From Elusimicrobium simillimum (GTDB lineage Bacteria; Elusimicrobiota; Elusimicrobia; Elusimicrobiales; Elusimicrobiaceae), in assembly GCF_049639735.1 (NCBI RefSeq), contig NZ_JBEVVA010000003.1, positions 992,001 to 1,056,000 of the forward strand: a DNA stretch of 64,000 nt, given 5' to 3'. Positions 24,247 to 32,588 of the stretch are shown one piece after another (the first letter of the stretch is position 1; each line of letters begins with the position of its first letter). Under the pieces are notes generated by a model, which did no database searches, was not told where the DNA came from, and saw nothing but the letters and a program-made list of their open reading frames with translations. Made by a program: the position numbers and the translations under genes.

Positions 24247-25929
24247 ATGGCTTTAAAAAGGGTTATTACTTTAATTTTAATAAGCATGCTTGCCGCGCCG
24301 TTAGGCGCGGCCGGACTGCTTGGCAAATACAAGCAAAGCGTTAACCCAGACTACTCCAAAAGCGTGTGGGACAGCGTAATGGAACGCCAGTCTTACAGCG
24401 ACGTGCGCAGCGGCTTTCAATACATGGCCATGTATAAATATGACGAGGCCGTAAACTCCTTTGCCAAAGCAGTCATAAAAAACCCAAAAGACCCAAACGT
24501 TTACCTTTACCTTGGCATGGGGCTGTACTGGAGCGGTAAAATAGACGCCGCTATTAACGAGTACAACACCGCCATAAAAATGGACAAAAAAAACGCCGAT
24601 GCTTACCAGCTGCTTGGCATAGCCTACGGCTGGAAGGGCGACACCACCAAAGCGGCCGAGCTTTTTGAAAAAGCCGACGAACTTAACCCCAAACGTTCTG
24701 ACATTAAATTAAATTTAAGTTCCGTTTACATGGCTTTTAAAGAGTATGAAAAAGCGCTTGATAATATACGCATGGGTACCGCACTATCCCCCAGAGACCC
24801 GCTGCTTTTTTACCAGCAGGGGCTTATAAGCGATGTTATGGGGCGTGACCTTTCGGCCGAGGAAGCTTTTAAAAAAGCAATAAAACTTTACCCTTATTAC
24901 GAGGACGCAATGCTCTCACTTGGCGCGTTATATGAAAAACGCAGCGAGGATAAAGACGCCCTTACCTGGTACAAAAAAGCCGTACGCACCAAACCCGGCG
25001 ACTTTGTTGCCCGCCTGCGTTACGCCAACCTGCTGGCGGTTACAGGCAAAACTAAAGAGGCGCGTGAAGTGCTGGTAAAAGCGTTTGCCATAACAAGTTC
25101 AGAAGGTAAAGGGCTTGCGCTTAATTTGGCCTACAGCGGTGTTAAAAAGCCCGCCCAGTCGCAGGCCAAGCTTGCGCCGCAGTTAGAAACGCTTAAAAAC
25201 TCTCTCTCACGCCTGCCTGCTGGGACCGAGGTAAGAATAGAGACTGAAGTTTCTTACCAATCAAAAAATTTAATGTCCAATACCAAAGAAATGACCGCGC
25301 TTGAGCGTGAAATGCGCATGCGCGCGGCCGAAAAAGAACTGCAGTCTTTACCCGCCATGTCACGCACATTTATTTTAAGCGCCTCTGAAGAGGACGAGCG
25401 TGCCGTACAAATACAAACCCTTACCGCCGCTTTGCAAAAAGTGTTAGACACCGCCCCTGATGGTAAAGAAGTTAACCTTAATATAAAAACCGATATTATA
25501 GACAGCCAGCCAAAAATGACACAGTCTGACCAGGCCACCGCCTACAACCCCAGGACGGTGGGCAATGATATGGGTGTGTGGAAAATGGGCCGCTCTTGGG
25601 TAATGCTGATAGTGGACGTTATGGAGGATATTGAGGACCGTATAGAAGACGCTGAGGCCGCCGGCAAACAGGCGCAGGCGATGGACTACATTTTATTTGG
25701 CCTTGGCGCTCTTACCGTGGGTAAAGGCGCGGAGGCTAAGGCTGCCTTTAATAACGCGCTTACGCTTGCCCCTGAAGACGAAATAGCCTTGCTTGGCAAA
25801 GGCACCGCGCTTATAGTTATAGGTGACGAGGACGGCGCCGCTGAGATTTATAAACAAGTGCTGACACTTAACCCCAAGAACAAAATAGCCGCCGCCAACT
25901 TAGAATATATAGAAAAGGGGAAAAAATGA
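24247..25929 (+). CDS. exported tetratricopeptide (TPR) repeat protein
   Basis: 560 residues with a signal peptide (cleavage likely after LGAA). At least six TPR units cover about residues 50-290 (for example NVYLYLGMGLYWSGKIDAAI, ADAYQLLGIAYGWKGDTTKA, DIKLNLSSVYMAFKEYEKAL), with the expected G/A/Y spacing. A middle region (about 300-430) is charged and possibly coiled. Two further TPR-like units lie at the C-terminus (about 480-555). A periplasmic scaffold role is plausible; no partner is evident. Its stop overlaps the rsmA start (ATGA), so the two are translationally coupled. Confidence 0.85.
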   Translation: MALKRVITLILISMLAAPLGAAGLLGKYKQSVNPDYSKSVWDSVMERQSYSDVRSGFQYMAMYKYDEAVNSFAKAVIKNPKDPNVYLYLGMGLYWSGKIDAAINEYNTAIKMDKKNADAYQLLGIAYGWKGDTTKAAELFEKADELNPKRSDIKLNLSSVYMAFKEYEKALDNIRMGTALSPRDPLLFYQQGLISDVMGRDLSAEEAFKKAIKLYPYYEDAMLSLGALYEKRSEDKDALTWYKKAVRTKPGDFVARLRYANLLAVTGKTKEAREVLVKAFAITSSEGKGLALNLAYSGVKKPAQSQAKLAPQLETLKNSLSRLPAGTEVRIETEVSYQSKNLMSNTKEMTALEREMRMRAAEKELQSLPAMSRTFILSASEEDERAVQIQTLTAALQKVLDTAPDGKEVNLNIKTDIIDSQPKMTQSDQATAYNPRTVGNDMGVWKMGRSWVMLIVDVMEDIEDRIEDAEAAGKQAQAMDYILFGLGALTVGKGAEAKAAFNNALTLAPEDEIALLGKGTALIVIGDEDGAAEIYKQVLTLNPKNKIAAANLEYIEKGKK

Positions 25930-26711
25930 GGCAGCAATACGGCCAAAATTTTCTGGTTAATGAGGGGATTATAAATAAAATAGTCACCGCCGCAGTTGCC
26001 GTTTCTGAAGGTGCCAGAGTGGTGGAAATAGGCCCCGGCAAAGGCGCTCTTACGTTTGCGCTTATCAAACATGGTTTTAAAAATTTTACCCTTGTGGAAA
26101 TTGACTCAGAGATGGTTAATTTTCTTTCTTCCGCTTTGCCCGCCGAAGCGGGGGTAAAAATAATTAATGAAGACTTTTTAAAGTTTCCTACAGAAGACTT
26201 GCCCGCGGAAGATACTGTTTTTATAAGCAACCTGCCTTATATATGGGCGGCGGAAATTTTGCGTAAAACGCTTTGCTATAAATATTTTAAAGCGGCCGTA
26301 TACATGTTCCAGCGTGAGCAGGCCAGGCGTATTACGGCGGCGCAAAATAGTGAATTTTACGGCCCAATAAGCCTGCAAAGCCAGGTCCGCGCGGATATTA
26401 CAAGCGTAACCAGGGTAAGCCCCGGCAGCTTTAACCCGCCGCCAAAAGTGGAAAGCGAAGTGCTTGCTTTTAGTAAAAACTTAAAAATAGAAGAAAACCT
26501 GCTACCGCTTTTTGATAATGTTACCCGCGCGGCTTTTGCGTATAAAAGAAAAAATATTATTAATTCTCTGACGGAAGGAATGGACGTGGATAAAGATATT
26601 TTTACCGCCGCGCTTAACGCCGCCGCCGTAAACCCGGCCGCCAGAGCGCAGGAAATAGCCCTGGCTGATTATATTTTGCTTGTAAAGATACTAAAAAAAA
26701 TGATTAACTAA
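25926..26711 (+). CDS. rsmA: 16S rRNA dimethyladenosine transferase
   Basis: Dimethylates two adjacent adenines in the 3' hairpin of 16S rRNA with S-adenosylmethionine, a late step of 30S assembly. GQNFLVNEGIINKI at the N-terminus and the SAM motif VVEIGPGKGALTFAL at about 36-50 are visible. The catalytic NLPY motif (ISNLPYIWAAEIL) is near residue 101, and the C-terminal VTRVSPGSFNPPPKVESEVL is characteristic. 261 residues is normal. It overlaps the TPR gene by four bases. Five bases separate it from the next, unrelated-looking gene. Confidence 0.95.
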   Translation: MRQQYGQNFLVNEGIINKIVTAAVAVSEGARVVEIGPGKGALTFALIKHGFKNFTLVEIDSEMVNFLSSALPAEAGVKIINEDFLKFPTEDLPAEDTVFISNLPYIWAAEILRKTLCYKYFKAAVYMFQREQARRITAAQNSEFYGPISLQSQVRADITSVTRVSPGSFNPPPKVESEVLAFSKNLKIEENLLPLFDNVTRAAFAYKRKNIINSLTEGMDVDKDIFTAALNAAAVNPAARAQEIALADYILLVKILKKMIN

Positions 26712-26716
26712 TTAAT

Positions 26717-27262
26717 ATGAATAATGAAATGGCGACTGAAGTAGCCGGCCTTATAATGGCCAAAAAGAAAAGAAACGCGGATCTAAAAAAATGGGTTTGT
26801 ATCATTGCTATTGCGGTGCTTGTTGTGTGGATAGGTTATCCAATAACAGTGCATATCGCGGAACGTCTTGCGGTGCGTGAGGCTAACGCTAATATAGAGG
26901 AAGTGCTTGAACAGCAGCGTATAAGGATGGAAAATTACGGCGCCTATACGCCGCAGTTTAAAAACCTTACTCTTAAAATGAAAGAGGATTCCTCGTATAG
27001 AGAAGGTGGTAATTGTAACCACGGCGGATGCTTTCACTCCGGGCGGTTTTCGTATTCTTATGATAATCTTATGAACCTTGTTGTTTGGCGTGAGCGTTGT
27101 GATAAGGATATAGCGCAGTATTATTTTACTATTCCTTTAGACGGTTCCGCCCCGCGCATGTGCCATGCTTTGACGGAGAAGGCGTCTTTCTTCTGCGAAG
27201 ACCTTGGCGCCCATTACGTAAGTGAGGCGGACGGCGAGTATATATTGATGTTTGATTATTAA
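26717..27262 (+). CDS. single-pass membrane protein with pilin-like C-terminal pattern
   Basis: 181 residues. One transmembrane helix at about 26-48 (WVCIIAIAVLVVWIGYPITVHIA) is followed by a helical stretch and a C-terminal beta/Cys region. This region contains CNHGGCFHSGRFSYSYDN, YYFTIPLDGSAPRMC and ASFFCEDLGAHYV. The overall layout (N-terminal helix, then a small globular domain with a late C...C...G pattern) resembles the pilins of this window. It lacks the GFTLIE prepilin cleavage motif, so it would not be processed as one. It is placed directly after rsmA, 5 bases away. Function unknown. Confidence 0.65.
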   Translation: MNNEMATEVAGLIMAKKKRNADLKKWVCIIAIAVLVVWIGYPITVHIAERLAVREANANIEEVLEQQRIRMENYGAYTPQFKNLTLKMKEDSSYREGGNCNHGGCFHSGRFSYSYDNLMNLVVWRERCDKDIAQYYFTIPLDGSAPRMCHALTEKASFFCEDLGAHYVSEADGEYILMFDY

Positions 27263-27285
27263 TTTTTTGTTTTAATAAATAACTT

Positions 27286-27310
27286 AATGCCGCTAATTTT
27301 TAGCGGCATT
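27286..27310. terminator. bidirectional terminator overlapping the dacB stop
   Basis: 10-bp stem AATGCCGCTA / TAGCGGCATT with a 5-base loop and T-run on the plus strand. The last two codons and the stop of the minus-strand dacB lie within the hairpin. Confidence 0.8.
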
Positions 27311-28774
27311 TTTTATTGCCGGTTTTGTTGTTTTCGTTTCTTGTAAGTTGGCTAGGGCTATTATAAGTTTGTTAAAAATATTGTTAATCTCTGCTGTTTT
27401 GGACGTGTAGTTGTTAACTATAAATGAGAACGCTATCATACGCCCGTTTTTATCATTAATATAGCCGCTGTACGCCCGTACTGATGACATGTAACCTGTT
27501 TTAAGGTGCAGGTTTTTATCGGCCGCGGTACCGGCAAATACACGGGTAAAGCGTTTTTCATCCTCATCTAGGCCGGGGATAATAAGTGAATTATAAAATA
27601 CTTCAAAATCCTCATGGCTGTGCATGGCCTCCAGCAGTGATACCACTGTGTATGTATTGGTAAAATTATCCCGCGCCAGGCCGCTGCCGTCGTAAATCAA
27701 AAAGTCTTCCGCGCTTATCTGATTGGCTTCAAGAAATACTTTTATTACTTCTATACCTTCTTTGGTGGAACCTTCTTTGCCCAAAATTGCGCCAAGTTGC
27801 TTGAGCATAACTTCTGAATAGAGGTTAAAGCTTTTTTTATTAATAATATTTATAATTTGGCCAACGGTGGGGGAGGTTTGCGTCAAAAGCAGGTTTTTGC
27901 CCTCATAGCTGACGGGTAAGGTAATAAGCTTGGTGTTCCCCGTTACTTTTACCCCTGCCGCTTTTAAAGCCTTTTTTAATTCTTGCGCGGCAAACAACGG
28001 CGGGTTAGGCAGAGAGGCTGCCAGGTAGTCGGCTTTGCCGGCGGGTATGGTACCGTAAAGCATAACATTAAACTGGTTTGGCGCGCCAAAGGCGTATACG
28101 CTGGCAGGTTCTGACGGTGCGGAAGCCGTAATCATACTGCTGACCTGCAGGCCGTCAACAGCCGGGGTAATTGTGTCTATCTCCACAATAGCGCCCTCAA
28201 TTGGCTGCGGTTTAAGGTAGATGGTGAAAGAGTTGTCGTTTATGCTAAGCGCGTCGGCCGTAGCGCCGTAATAGTTGCCCATATCTTCCCACGGGGTTTT
28301 GGGGGGCAGGCTGAGACCGCCAAATAGTGAGGTGTCGGCATAAATATTGCCGTTTATTTTTTTGACGCCAAGGGCTTTTATTTCCGCCGTCCAGCGGTCA
28401 AGCACTGTGCGCATGTCTGCGTTGTCTTTTATTCTGTCAGAGCCAAGCGCGGGGTCCCCGCCGCCTTGTATATAAATATTACCGTTAAGCGTGTCCCAAA
28501 AGTTTATTACGCCGTCATAATAAATTTTAGTTTCAAAGGTTTTGTCGGCGTCCAGCGCGGCAACGGCGGTGGCTGTGGTAAATAGTTTTATTGTGCTGGC
28601 GGGGGTAAGGCGCAGGCGGGGGTTGATGCTTATAATTTCTTCCCCGTTAATATATTTGGCGTAAAAGGAGTATGAGGTATTTTGCAAATGGGGACTGTCC
28701 AGCGGTACTTTTACTTCACAAAAACAAATACCGCTAAAACTAAGTATAATAAAAGTAAGAAAATATTTTCTCAT
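27293..28774 (-). CDS. dacB: D-alanyl-D-alanine carboxypeptidase/endopeptidase (PBP4 type)
   Basis: Periplasmic low-molecular-mass class C penicillin-binding protein that trims or opens peptidoglycan crosslinks. A signal peptide (about 1-19) is followed by the catalytic tetrad LTPASTIKLFTTA with Ser60 and Lys63. The long insert domain of the PBP4 family sits at about 85-300, the SxN-type motif in YDGSGLARDN is near 365, and LKTGYM (KTG) is near 425. 493 residues fits the family. The divergent mgsA starts 22 bases away, so the promoters must overlap. This is one of two peptidoglycan-tailoring genes in the window, the other being the L,D-transpeptidase at 62889. Confidence 0.93.
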   Translation of the reverse strand: MRKYFLTFIILSFSGICFCEVKVPLDSPHLQNTSYSFYAKYINGEEIISINPRLRLTPASTIKLFTTATAVAALDADKTFETKIYYDGVINFWDTLNGNIYIQGGGDPALGSDRIKDNADMRTVLDRWTAEIKALGVKKINGNIYADTSLFGGLSLPPKTPWEDMGNYYGATADALSINDNSFTIYLKPQPIEGAIVEIDTITPAVDGLQVSSMITASAPSEPASVYAFGAPNQFNVMLYGTIPAGKADYLAASLPNPPLFAAQELKKALKAAGVKVTGNTKLITLPVSYEGKNLLLTQTSPTVGQIINIINKKSFNLYSEVMLKQLGAILGKEGSTKEGIEVIKVFLEANQISAEDFLIYDGSGLARDNFTNTYTVVSLLEAMHSHEDFEVFYNSLIIPGLDEDEKRFTRVFAGTAADKNLHLKTGYMSSVRAYSGYINDKNGRMIAFSFIVNNYTSKTAEINNIFNKLIIALANLQETKTTKPAIKNAAKN

Positions 28775-28795
28775 GACTATATTATAGGAAAATTT

Positions 28796-29254
28796 ATGAC
28801 AATAAGAGCCAAATTACCCGCAAGAAAAACAATCGCCCTTGTGGCGCATGATAACAGGAAAAAAGATTTGTTGGAATGGGTTATGTTTAATAAAGATTCC
28901 CTTTCCAAGCACAGCCTTATAGCCACGGGCACCACCGGCGGGCTGATAGAAGAAGCGCTGGACATGAAGGTGCGTCTTTTGCAAAGCGGCCCTTACGGCG
29001 GAGACCAGCAGATAGGCGCTAAAATTTCGCAGGGGGAAATAGACCTGCTGATATTCTTTTGGGACCCGCTTTCGCAGCAGCCGCATGACCCTGATATAAA
29101 GGCACTCCTGCGCCTTGCGGTACTATGGAATATACCCACGGCGTCTAACAGGGCCAGCGCGGACTTTATAATATCTTCCCCGCTGTTTGGCACGGAATAC
29201 GACAGAGCGGTGCCCGATACAACAGGTCATATGAGCAGGCTTAAGAAGAAATAA
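28796..29254 (+). CDS. mgsA: methylglyoxal synthase
   Basis: Converts dihydroxyacetone phosphate to methylglyoxal, an overflow bypass of lower glycolysis. I start it at the ATG at 28796, preceded by AGGAAA. A longer frame reaching back to 28682 would run into dacB. Features: KTIALVAHDNRKKDLLEW at about 11-28, TGTTGGLIEE binding phosphate at 44-53, GPYGGDQQIGAKI with the catalytic Asp at about 70, and LLIFFWDPLSQQPHDPDIKAL. 152 residues is the usual size. The next gene starts within the stop codon region, so it is coupled downstream. Confidence 0.95.
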   Translation: MTIRAKLPARKTIALVAHDNRKKDLLEWVMFNKDSLSKHSLIATGTTGGLIEEALDMKVRLLQSGPYGGDQQIGAKISQGEIDLLIFFWDPLSQQPHDPDIKALLRLAVLWNIPTASNRASADFIISSPLFGTEYDRAVPDTTGHMSRLKKK

Positions 29255-29769
29255 TGACTGATATTAAAATAAGGGTAAGTAAAGTTAAAAATTTCTTTTT
29301 TATTATTGCCGCGATAATTTTTATCGCCGGGGCTTACTTTGGTATCTTTTATATTGAGCCTGAAAAAAGCACGATTGTTATTAAGCTTTTCGCTATTGCC
29401 GGAATTCTTTTAGGTTTTGCCGGTATAGGTATGTTTATATATCAGCTTGCATATGGGCCAAAGTTTACGCTTATTATTAATGACGAAGAAATCATTTTCC
29501 CGGGGCCATTCCATACAACAATTATTAACAGGGCTGATGTTACGCATGTAAGACGTATTGATATACATGGGCAAAAAATGCTTGTGCTCGGCGTCAAAAA
29601 CCCTGAGGAATACCTTGTCAAGGTCTCGCCCAAAATAGCGACTATGATGAAGTTTAATATGCGTTACGGCGGCCCGTTCTGCGCCAGCGCGGTAAACAGC
29701 GTTGCTAAATTTGAAGATATTGTAAAAATATTTACTGTAGATTTAGGTTACCCTGAGATAACGGAATAG
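29254..29769 (+). CDS. two-helix membrane protein, STM3941-like / bacterial PH-like
   Basis: 171 residues. Two transmembrane helices (about 12-32 FFFIIAAIIFIAGAYFGIFY and 43-67) precede a soluble beta-rich domain (LIINDEEIIFPGPF, INRADVTHVRRIDIHGQKMLVLGVKNPEEYL). The arrangement resembles the STM3941 family and bacterial PH-like membrane proteins. It overlaps the mgsA stop by one base, so it is translated with it, but no functional link is known. A palindromic repeat follows at once. Confidence 0.65.
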   Translation: MTDIKIRVSKVKNFFFIIAAIIFIAGAYFGIFYIEPEKSTIVIKLFAIAGILLGFAGIGMFIYQLAYGPKFTLIINDEEIIFPGPFHTTIINRADVTHVRRIDIHGQKMLVLGVKNPEEYLVKVSPKIATMMKFNMRYGGPFCASAVNSVAKFEDIVKIFTVDLGYPEITE

Positions 29770-29810
29770 TAAAAGTTTTATTGTAGAAGCAAGCTAGAGT
29801 GTTTTTTTAT

Positions 29811-30031
29811 TTCTTCTCCCTTTTAGGGGATAGCGTAGCATGCATATATCAAGATGTGGAGGAAGTTTTTTTGCGTTGTTTGCTGCGTAGCAGCATGCAA
29901 AAAAGCAGGTGAGGGTATTTTTGTTGTTATAAAATGAGAATTTCAATTTAAGCTTTACTGCATTATATTTGTGTACCTCACCCTCACCCTGCTCACTTCG
30001 CTCGCTTCCCTCTCCCCTAATAGGGCGAGGG
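29811..30031. repeat. composite palindromic repeat without ORF (unit D)
   Basis: Left arm 29811-29916 contains the terminal hairpin interrupted by an extra ~28-base segment (TAGCGTAGCATGCATATATC...TGTGG), then the GCTGCGTAGCAGC hairpin and GCAGGTGAGGGT. A spacer of about 60 bases follows, with TATTTGTGTACCTCACCC as in units B and C. Right arm 29977-30031 ends 7 bases from uppS. It fills nearly the whole gap between the membrane protein gene and uppS. Confidence 0.75.
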
Positions 30032-30038
30032 ATTTTTC

Positions 30039-30725
30039 CTATATCCCGCCGTAGCGGCGGTCTCTGTCGGCGTAGGATTCTAAGGCTTTATCAAATTCTT
30101 TTTCATCAAAATCAGGCCACAGCGCGTCGGTAAAATATAGTTCGCTGTACGCGCCCTGCCAAAGTAAAAAGTTAGATAATCTATATTCGCCCGATGTTCT
30201 TATAATAAGGTCAGGGTCCGGTATGGGGTTGTAGAGTGCTGCGGTAATGTCGGCCTCTGTTACTGCTTTTTTGCCTTGAGCGATAAGTTTGTTAACAGCG
30301 TCGGTAATCTCCTGCCTGGCGCCGTAGTTAAGCGCTATATTTACAACCAATCCTGTATTTTTAGCTGTCTTGGCTATAACATCATCAATCTTTTTAACCA
30401 CATTTGACGGCAGCCCGCTGCGGCGCCCGCTTACTATAAGCTTGGCATTGTTTTTGGCGGAGTTTGTCTCGTAATCTTCCAGCGTTTTCATAAGCAGGTC
30501 CATAAGGCCTTTAATTTCCAGCTTGGGGCGGGACCAGTTTTCTGTGGAGAAAGCGTAAAGCGTAATATATTTAATACCCTTTTGTGAAGCGTAATCTATA
30601 ACGGTGTTAACAGCCTTTGCGCCGGCCTCGTGCCCTTGGTTTCTGTTTAAACCTTTGGCCTTAGCCCAGCGGCCGTTGCCGTCCATAATAAACGCTACGT
30701 GCGCGGGTAGATTATTTTTTGCCAT
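30039..30725 (-). CDS. uppS: undecaprenyl diphosphate synthase
   Basis: cis-Prenyltransferase making the C55 lipid carrier precursor for peptidoglycan and other envelope polymers. AFIMDGNGRWAKAKG with the catalytic Asp at residue 15, then GHEAGAKAV, LYAFSTENWSRP near 65-76, NIALNYGARQEI and the C-terminal DLIIRTSGEYRLSNFLLWQGAYSELYF are all present. 228 residues, slightly short but complete. In many bacteria uppS sits beside cdsA and dxr; here it is alone, about 17 kb away, with a palindromic repeat at its 3' side. Confidence 0.95.
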   Translation of the reverse strand: MAKNNLPAHVAFIMDGNGRWAKAKGLNRNQGHEAGAKAVNTVIDYASQKGIKYITLYAFSTENWSRPKLEIKGLMDLLMKTLEDYETNSAKNNAKLIVSGRRSGLPSNVVKKIDDVIAKTAKNTGLVVNIALNYGARQEITDAVNKLIAQGKKAVTEADITAALYNPIPDPDLIIRTSGEYRLSNFLLWQGAYSELYFTDALWPDFDEKEFDKALESYADRDRRYGGI

Positions 30726-30758
30726 ATTTAATTTTAGCTTATTTTGTAGAATAAATTT

Positions 30759-31334
30759 ATGTCCAAAAAAATTTTAAAATGTATTTTATTAATAATCCCG
30801 CTGTGCGCTATATGCGCGGCGGCGTTATACTTCTATTTACGTTTAAACGCGCAAGAAAACTTGATTAACAATATGCGCGCGGCAAACGACAGGACGGCAC
30901 AGTCCTCTACGCAGCAGCAGCGTGACTTGGCAGAGCATGAAGTCTTGGTAACGGAACTTTTAAAAGGCCGCCCCGCAACGCGCCTTTTACGTATGTTAGA
31001 CGAAAAAGTTAAAGAGTACCCCGGCAATTACCGCTGGCACTATTATAGAGGCGTGGCTTATATGGAGTTTGCCAAAACCACCTTTGACGTAAGGGGGATA
31101 ATGCCCTCGGAAACCGAAGAAGCCGCTACTTTTACCGGCATGGCGGAATATGATTTGAAAGAAGCGTTAAGGTTAAACCCGCAGTGTGCCTTATGCGAGG
31201 AAAAGCTGGTTGAAACAAGGGCGCTTATTAAACAAAAGGAAACCGAAACGGAAGACTTTTGGCGCACTGTAAGCGACACTATTAAACAGTCTTTTTTAGA
31301 AGGACTGAAAGCCCAGCAAAAGGATAAAAAATAA
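30759..31334 (+). CDS. membrane-anchored TPR-like protein A
   Basis: 191 residues. An N-terminal hydrophobic helix (CILLIIPLCAICAAALYFYL) anchors a helical domain with one or two TPR-like units (WHYYRGVAYMEFAKTT, AEYDLKEALRLNPQCALCEE). The stop overlaps the start of the next gene by one base. That gene has the same length, the same layout (helix, short coil, WYYVSG/WHYYRG motif, TPR) and is evidently related, so this is a coupled pair of paralogues. Function unknown. It starts 33 bases from the divergent uppS. Confidence 0.7.
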   Translation: MSKKILKCILLIIPLCAICAAALYFYLRLNAQENLINNMRAANDRTAQSSTQQQRDLAEHEVLVTELLKGRPATRLLRMLDEKVKEYPGNYRWHYYRGVAYMEFAKTTFDVRGIMPSETEEAATFTGMAEYDLKEALRLNPQCALCEEKLVETRALIKQKETETEDFWRTVSDTIKQSFLEGLKAQQKDKK

Positions 31335-31909
31335 TGAGAAAAGTTATCAGGATATTTATATTTGTAGCGGTAGCGGCGGGGTTTGCCTTGTGTTTTTATC
31401 AAATGTATAAACAAGGCCAGCAGATTGACGCCTTAAAGGCGGATGTTGATATGTACAAAGAGACTATTGTTGAAATTGCTGATACAAAAGAGTTTAAAGA
31501 TGTAATGGAGCGTAAGACAAACGCCGCGCCGGACGACTACTTTTGGTATTATGTTTCAGGCGTACACAGTGCTATGCTGGCCGACGGTATTAATTATAAT
31601 ACGCAAGGCAGCGGCGGTGTTTTGCTTTCAGGCCCGCTTATGGCGGCTAAATACGCCCACATGGGTATGGCGCTGGGGTTGTTTTCAAAGGTAATTTTAC
31701 TTAAACCCGATTTTAAAGACGCTTATATAAGAAGAGGGGAAGTTTACTCTAAAATGTCCATTTACAGCGCTGCTATAGCGGATTATAAAAAAGCGGTCGA
31801 TCTGTCACCTGCTGACGCAGGGCATTTAAAATATCTTATTAAAGAGTTCGAAAAAATGCAGAGCGCAATGGATACGACGGGAGATGAGCAGGACCCCCCG
31901 CAGATTTAG
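31334..31909 (+). CDS. membrane-anchored TPR-like protein B
   Basis: 191 residues, a paralogue of the gene just before it. One N-terminal helix (IFIFVAVAAGFALCFYQMY) is followed by a coil with QIDALKADVDMYKETI and a YFWYYVSGVHSAMLADG motif. A clear TPR pair follows (FKDAYIRRGEVYSKMSIYSAAIADYKKAVDLSPADAG). Start and stop codons overlap in the pair (TAATG). The topology suggests an inner-membrane anchor with the repeats on one side. Partners are unknown. A terminator follows 49 bases after the stop. Confidence 0.7.
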   Translation: MRKVIRIFIFVAVAAGFALCFYQMYKQGQQIDALKADVDMYKETIVEIADTKEFKDVMERKTNAAPDDYFWYYVSGVHSAMLADGINYNTQGSGGVLLSGPLMAAKYAHMGMALGLFSKVILLKPDFKDAYIRRGEVYSKMSIYSAAIADYKKAVDLSPADAGHLKYLIKEFEKMQSAMDTTGDEQDPPQI

Positions 31910-31957
31910 TTGAGGAAGAAGATTGGGAAGTAAAAGACGTAATTTAAACTTGCAACA

Positions 31958-31989
31958 ACAGAAGCCCCCAGTGTAACTGGGGCTTCTGT
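31958..31989. terminator. bidirectional terminator between TPR protein B and frr
   Basis: ACAGAAGCCCCcAGT / ACTGGGGCTTCTGT stem with one bulged base and a 3-base loop, between convergent genes. Confidence 0.75.
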
Positions 31990-32014
31990 TATAAAACTAT
32001 CTATAAAACCAAAA

Positions 32015-32578
32015 CTATATTTTCATGATTTCGGCTTCTTTGTCCGCTATTGTTTTGTCTATTAAAGCGATGGCGGCGTCTGTAGACTTTTGTATATCGC
32101 CTTCATAGCGTTTAACGTCGTCTTCTGTAATTTCACTTGCCTTCTGCGCTTTTTTTACTTTTTCAATAATATCGCGGCGCTCGTTGCGTACAGAAACTTT
32201 AAAGTCTTCGCTCATTTTAGAAACGTTTTTAACAAGCAGTTTGCGTCTGTCTTCCGTCATAGAGGGTAAAACTATGCGTATGACTTTGCCGTCGTTAACC
32301 GGGCTGGCGCCAAGGTCGGCCTTTTGTAAGGTTTTGTCAATCTCGCCAAGGGCGGATATATCCCACGGCTGTACTTCTAATGTTTTAGCGTCAAGCACGT
32401 TAATCATGGCCATTTGCTTAAGCGGTGTGGGCGTGCCGTAATAGTCTACGCGTATGTTTTCAATTAACTGCGCGCTGGCGCGGCCTGTTCTGATTGTGGA
32501 CAAATCTCTTTTAAGTCTTTCCACATGTTCCGTCATTGTTGTTTTTGATTTGGATATTAAAGCGTTTATGCCTTCCAT
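32015..32578 (-). CDS. frr: ribosome recycling factor
   Basis: Splits post-termination ribosomes together with EF-G. A 187-residue protein with the RRF triple-helix pattern: LKRDLSTIRTGRASAQLIENIRVDYYGTPTPLKQMA, then the beta domain (VQPWDISALGEIDKTLQKADLGASPVNDG) and DRRKLLVKNVSKMSEDFKVSVRNERRD near the end. It lies 10 bases after pyrH on the same strand, the conserved pyrH-frr pair. uppS, often the next gene, is nearby but separated by two inserted TPR genes. Confidence 0.96.
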   Translation of the reverse strand: MEGINALISKSKTTMTEHVERLKRDLSTIRTGRASAQLIENIRVDYYGTPTPLKQMAMINVLDAKTLEVQPWDISALGEIDKTLQKADLGASPVNDGKVIRIVLPSMTEDRRKLLVKNVSKMSEDFKVSVRNERRDIIEKVKKAQKASEITEDDVKRYEGDIQKSTDAAIALIDKTIADKEAEIMKI

Positions 32579-32588
32579 AATTTCCTCA

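Noticed and set aside
28682..28795. N-terminal extension of methylglyoxal synthase
   Set aside because: It overlaps the 5' end of dacB on the other strand and is not part of the family; the ATG at 28796 has a ribosome-binding site.
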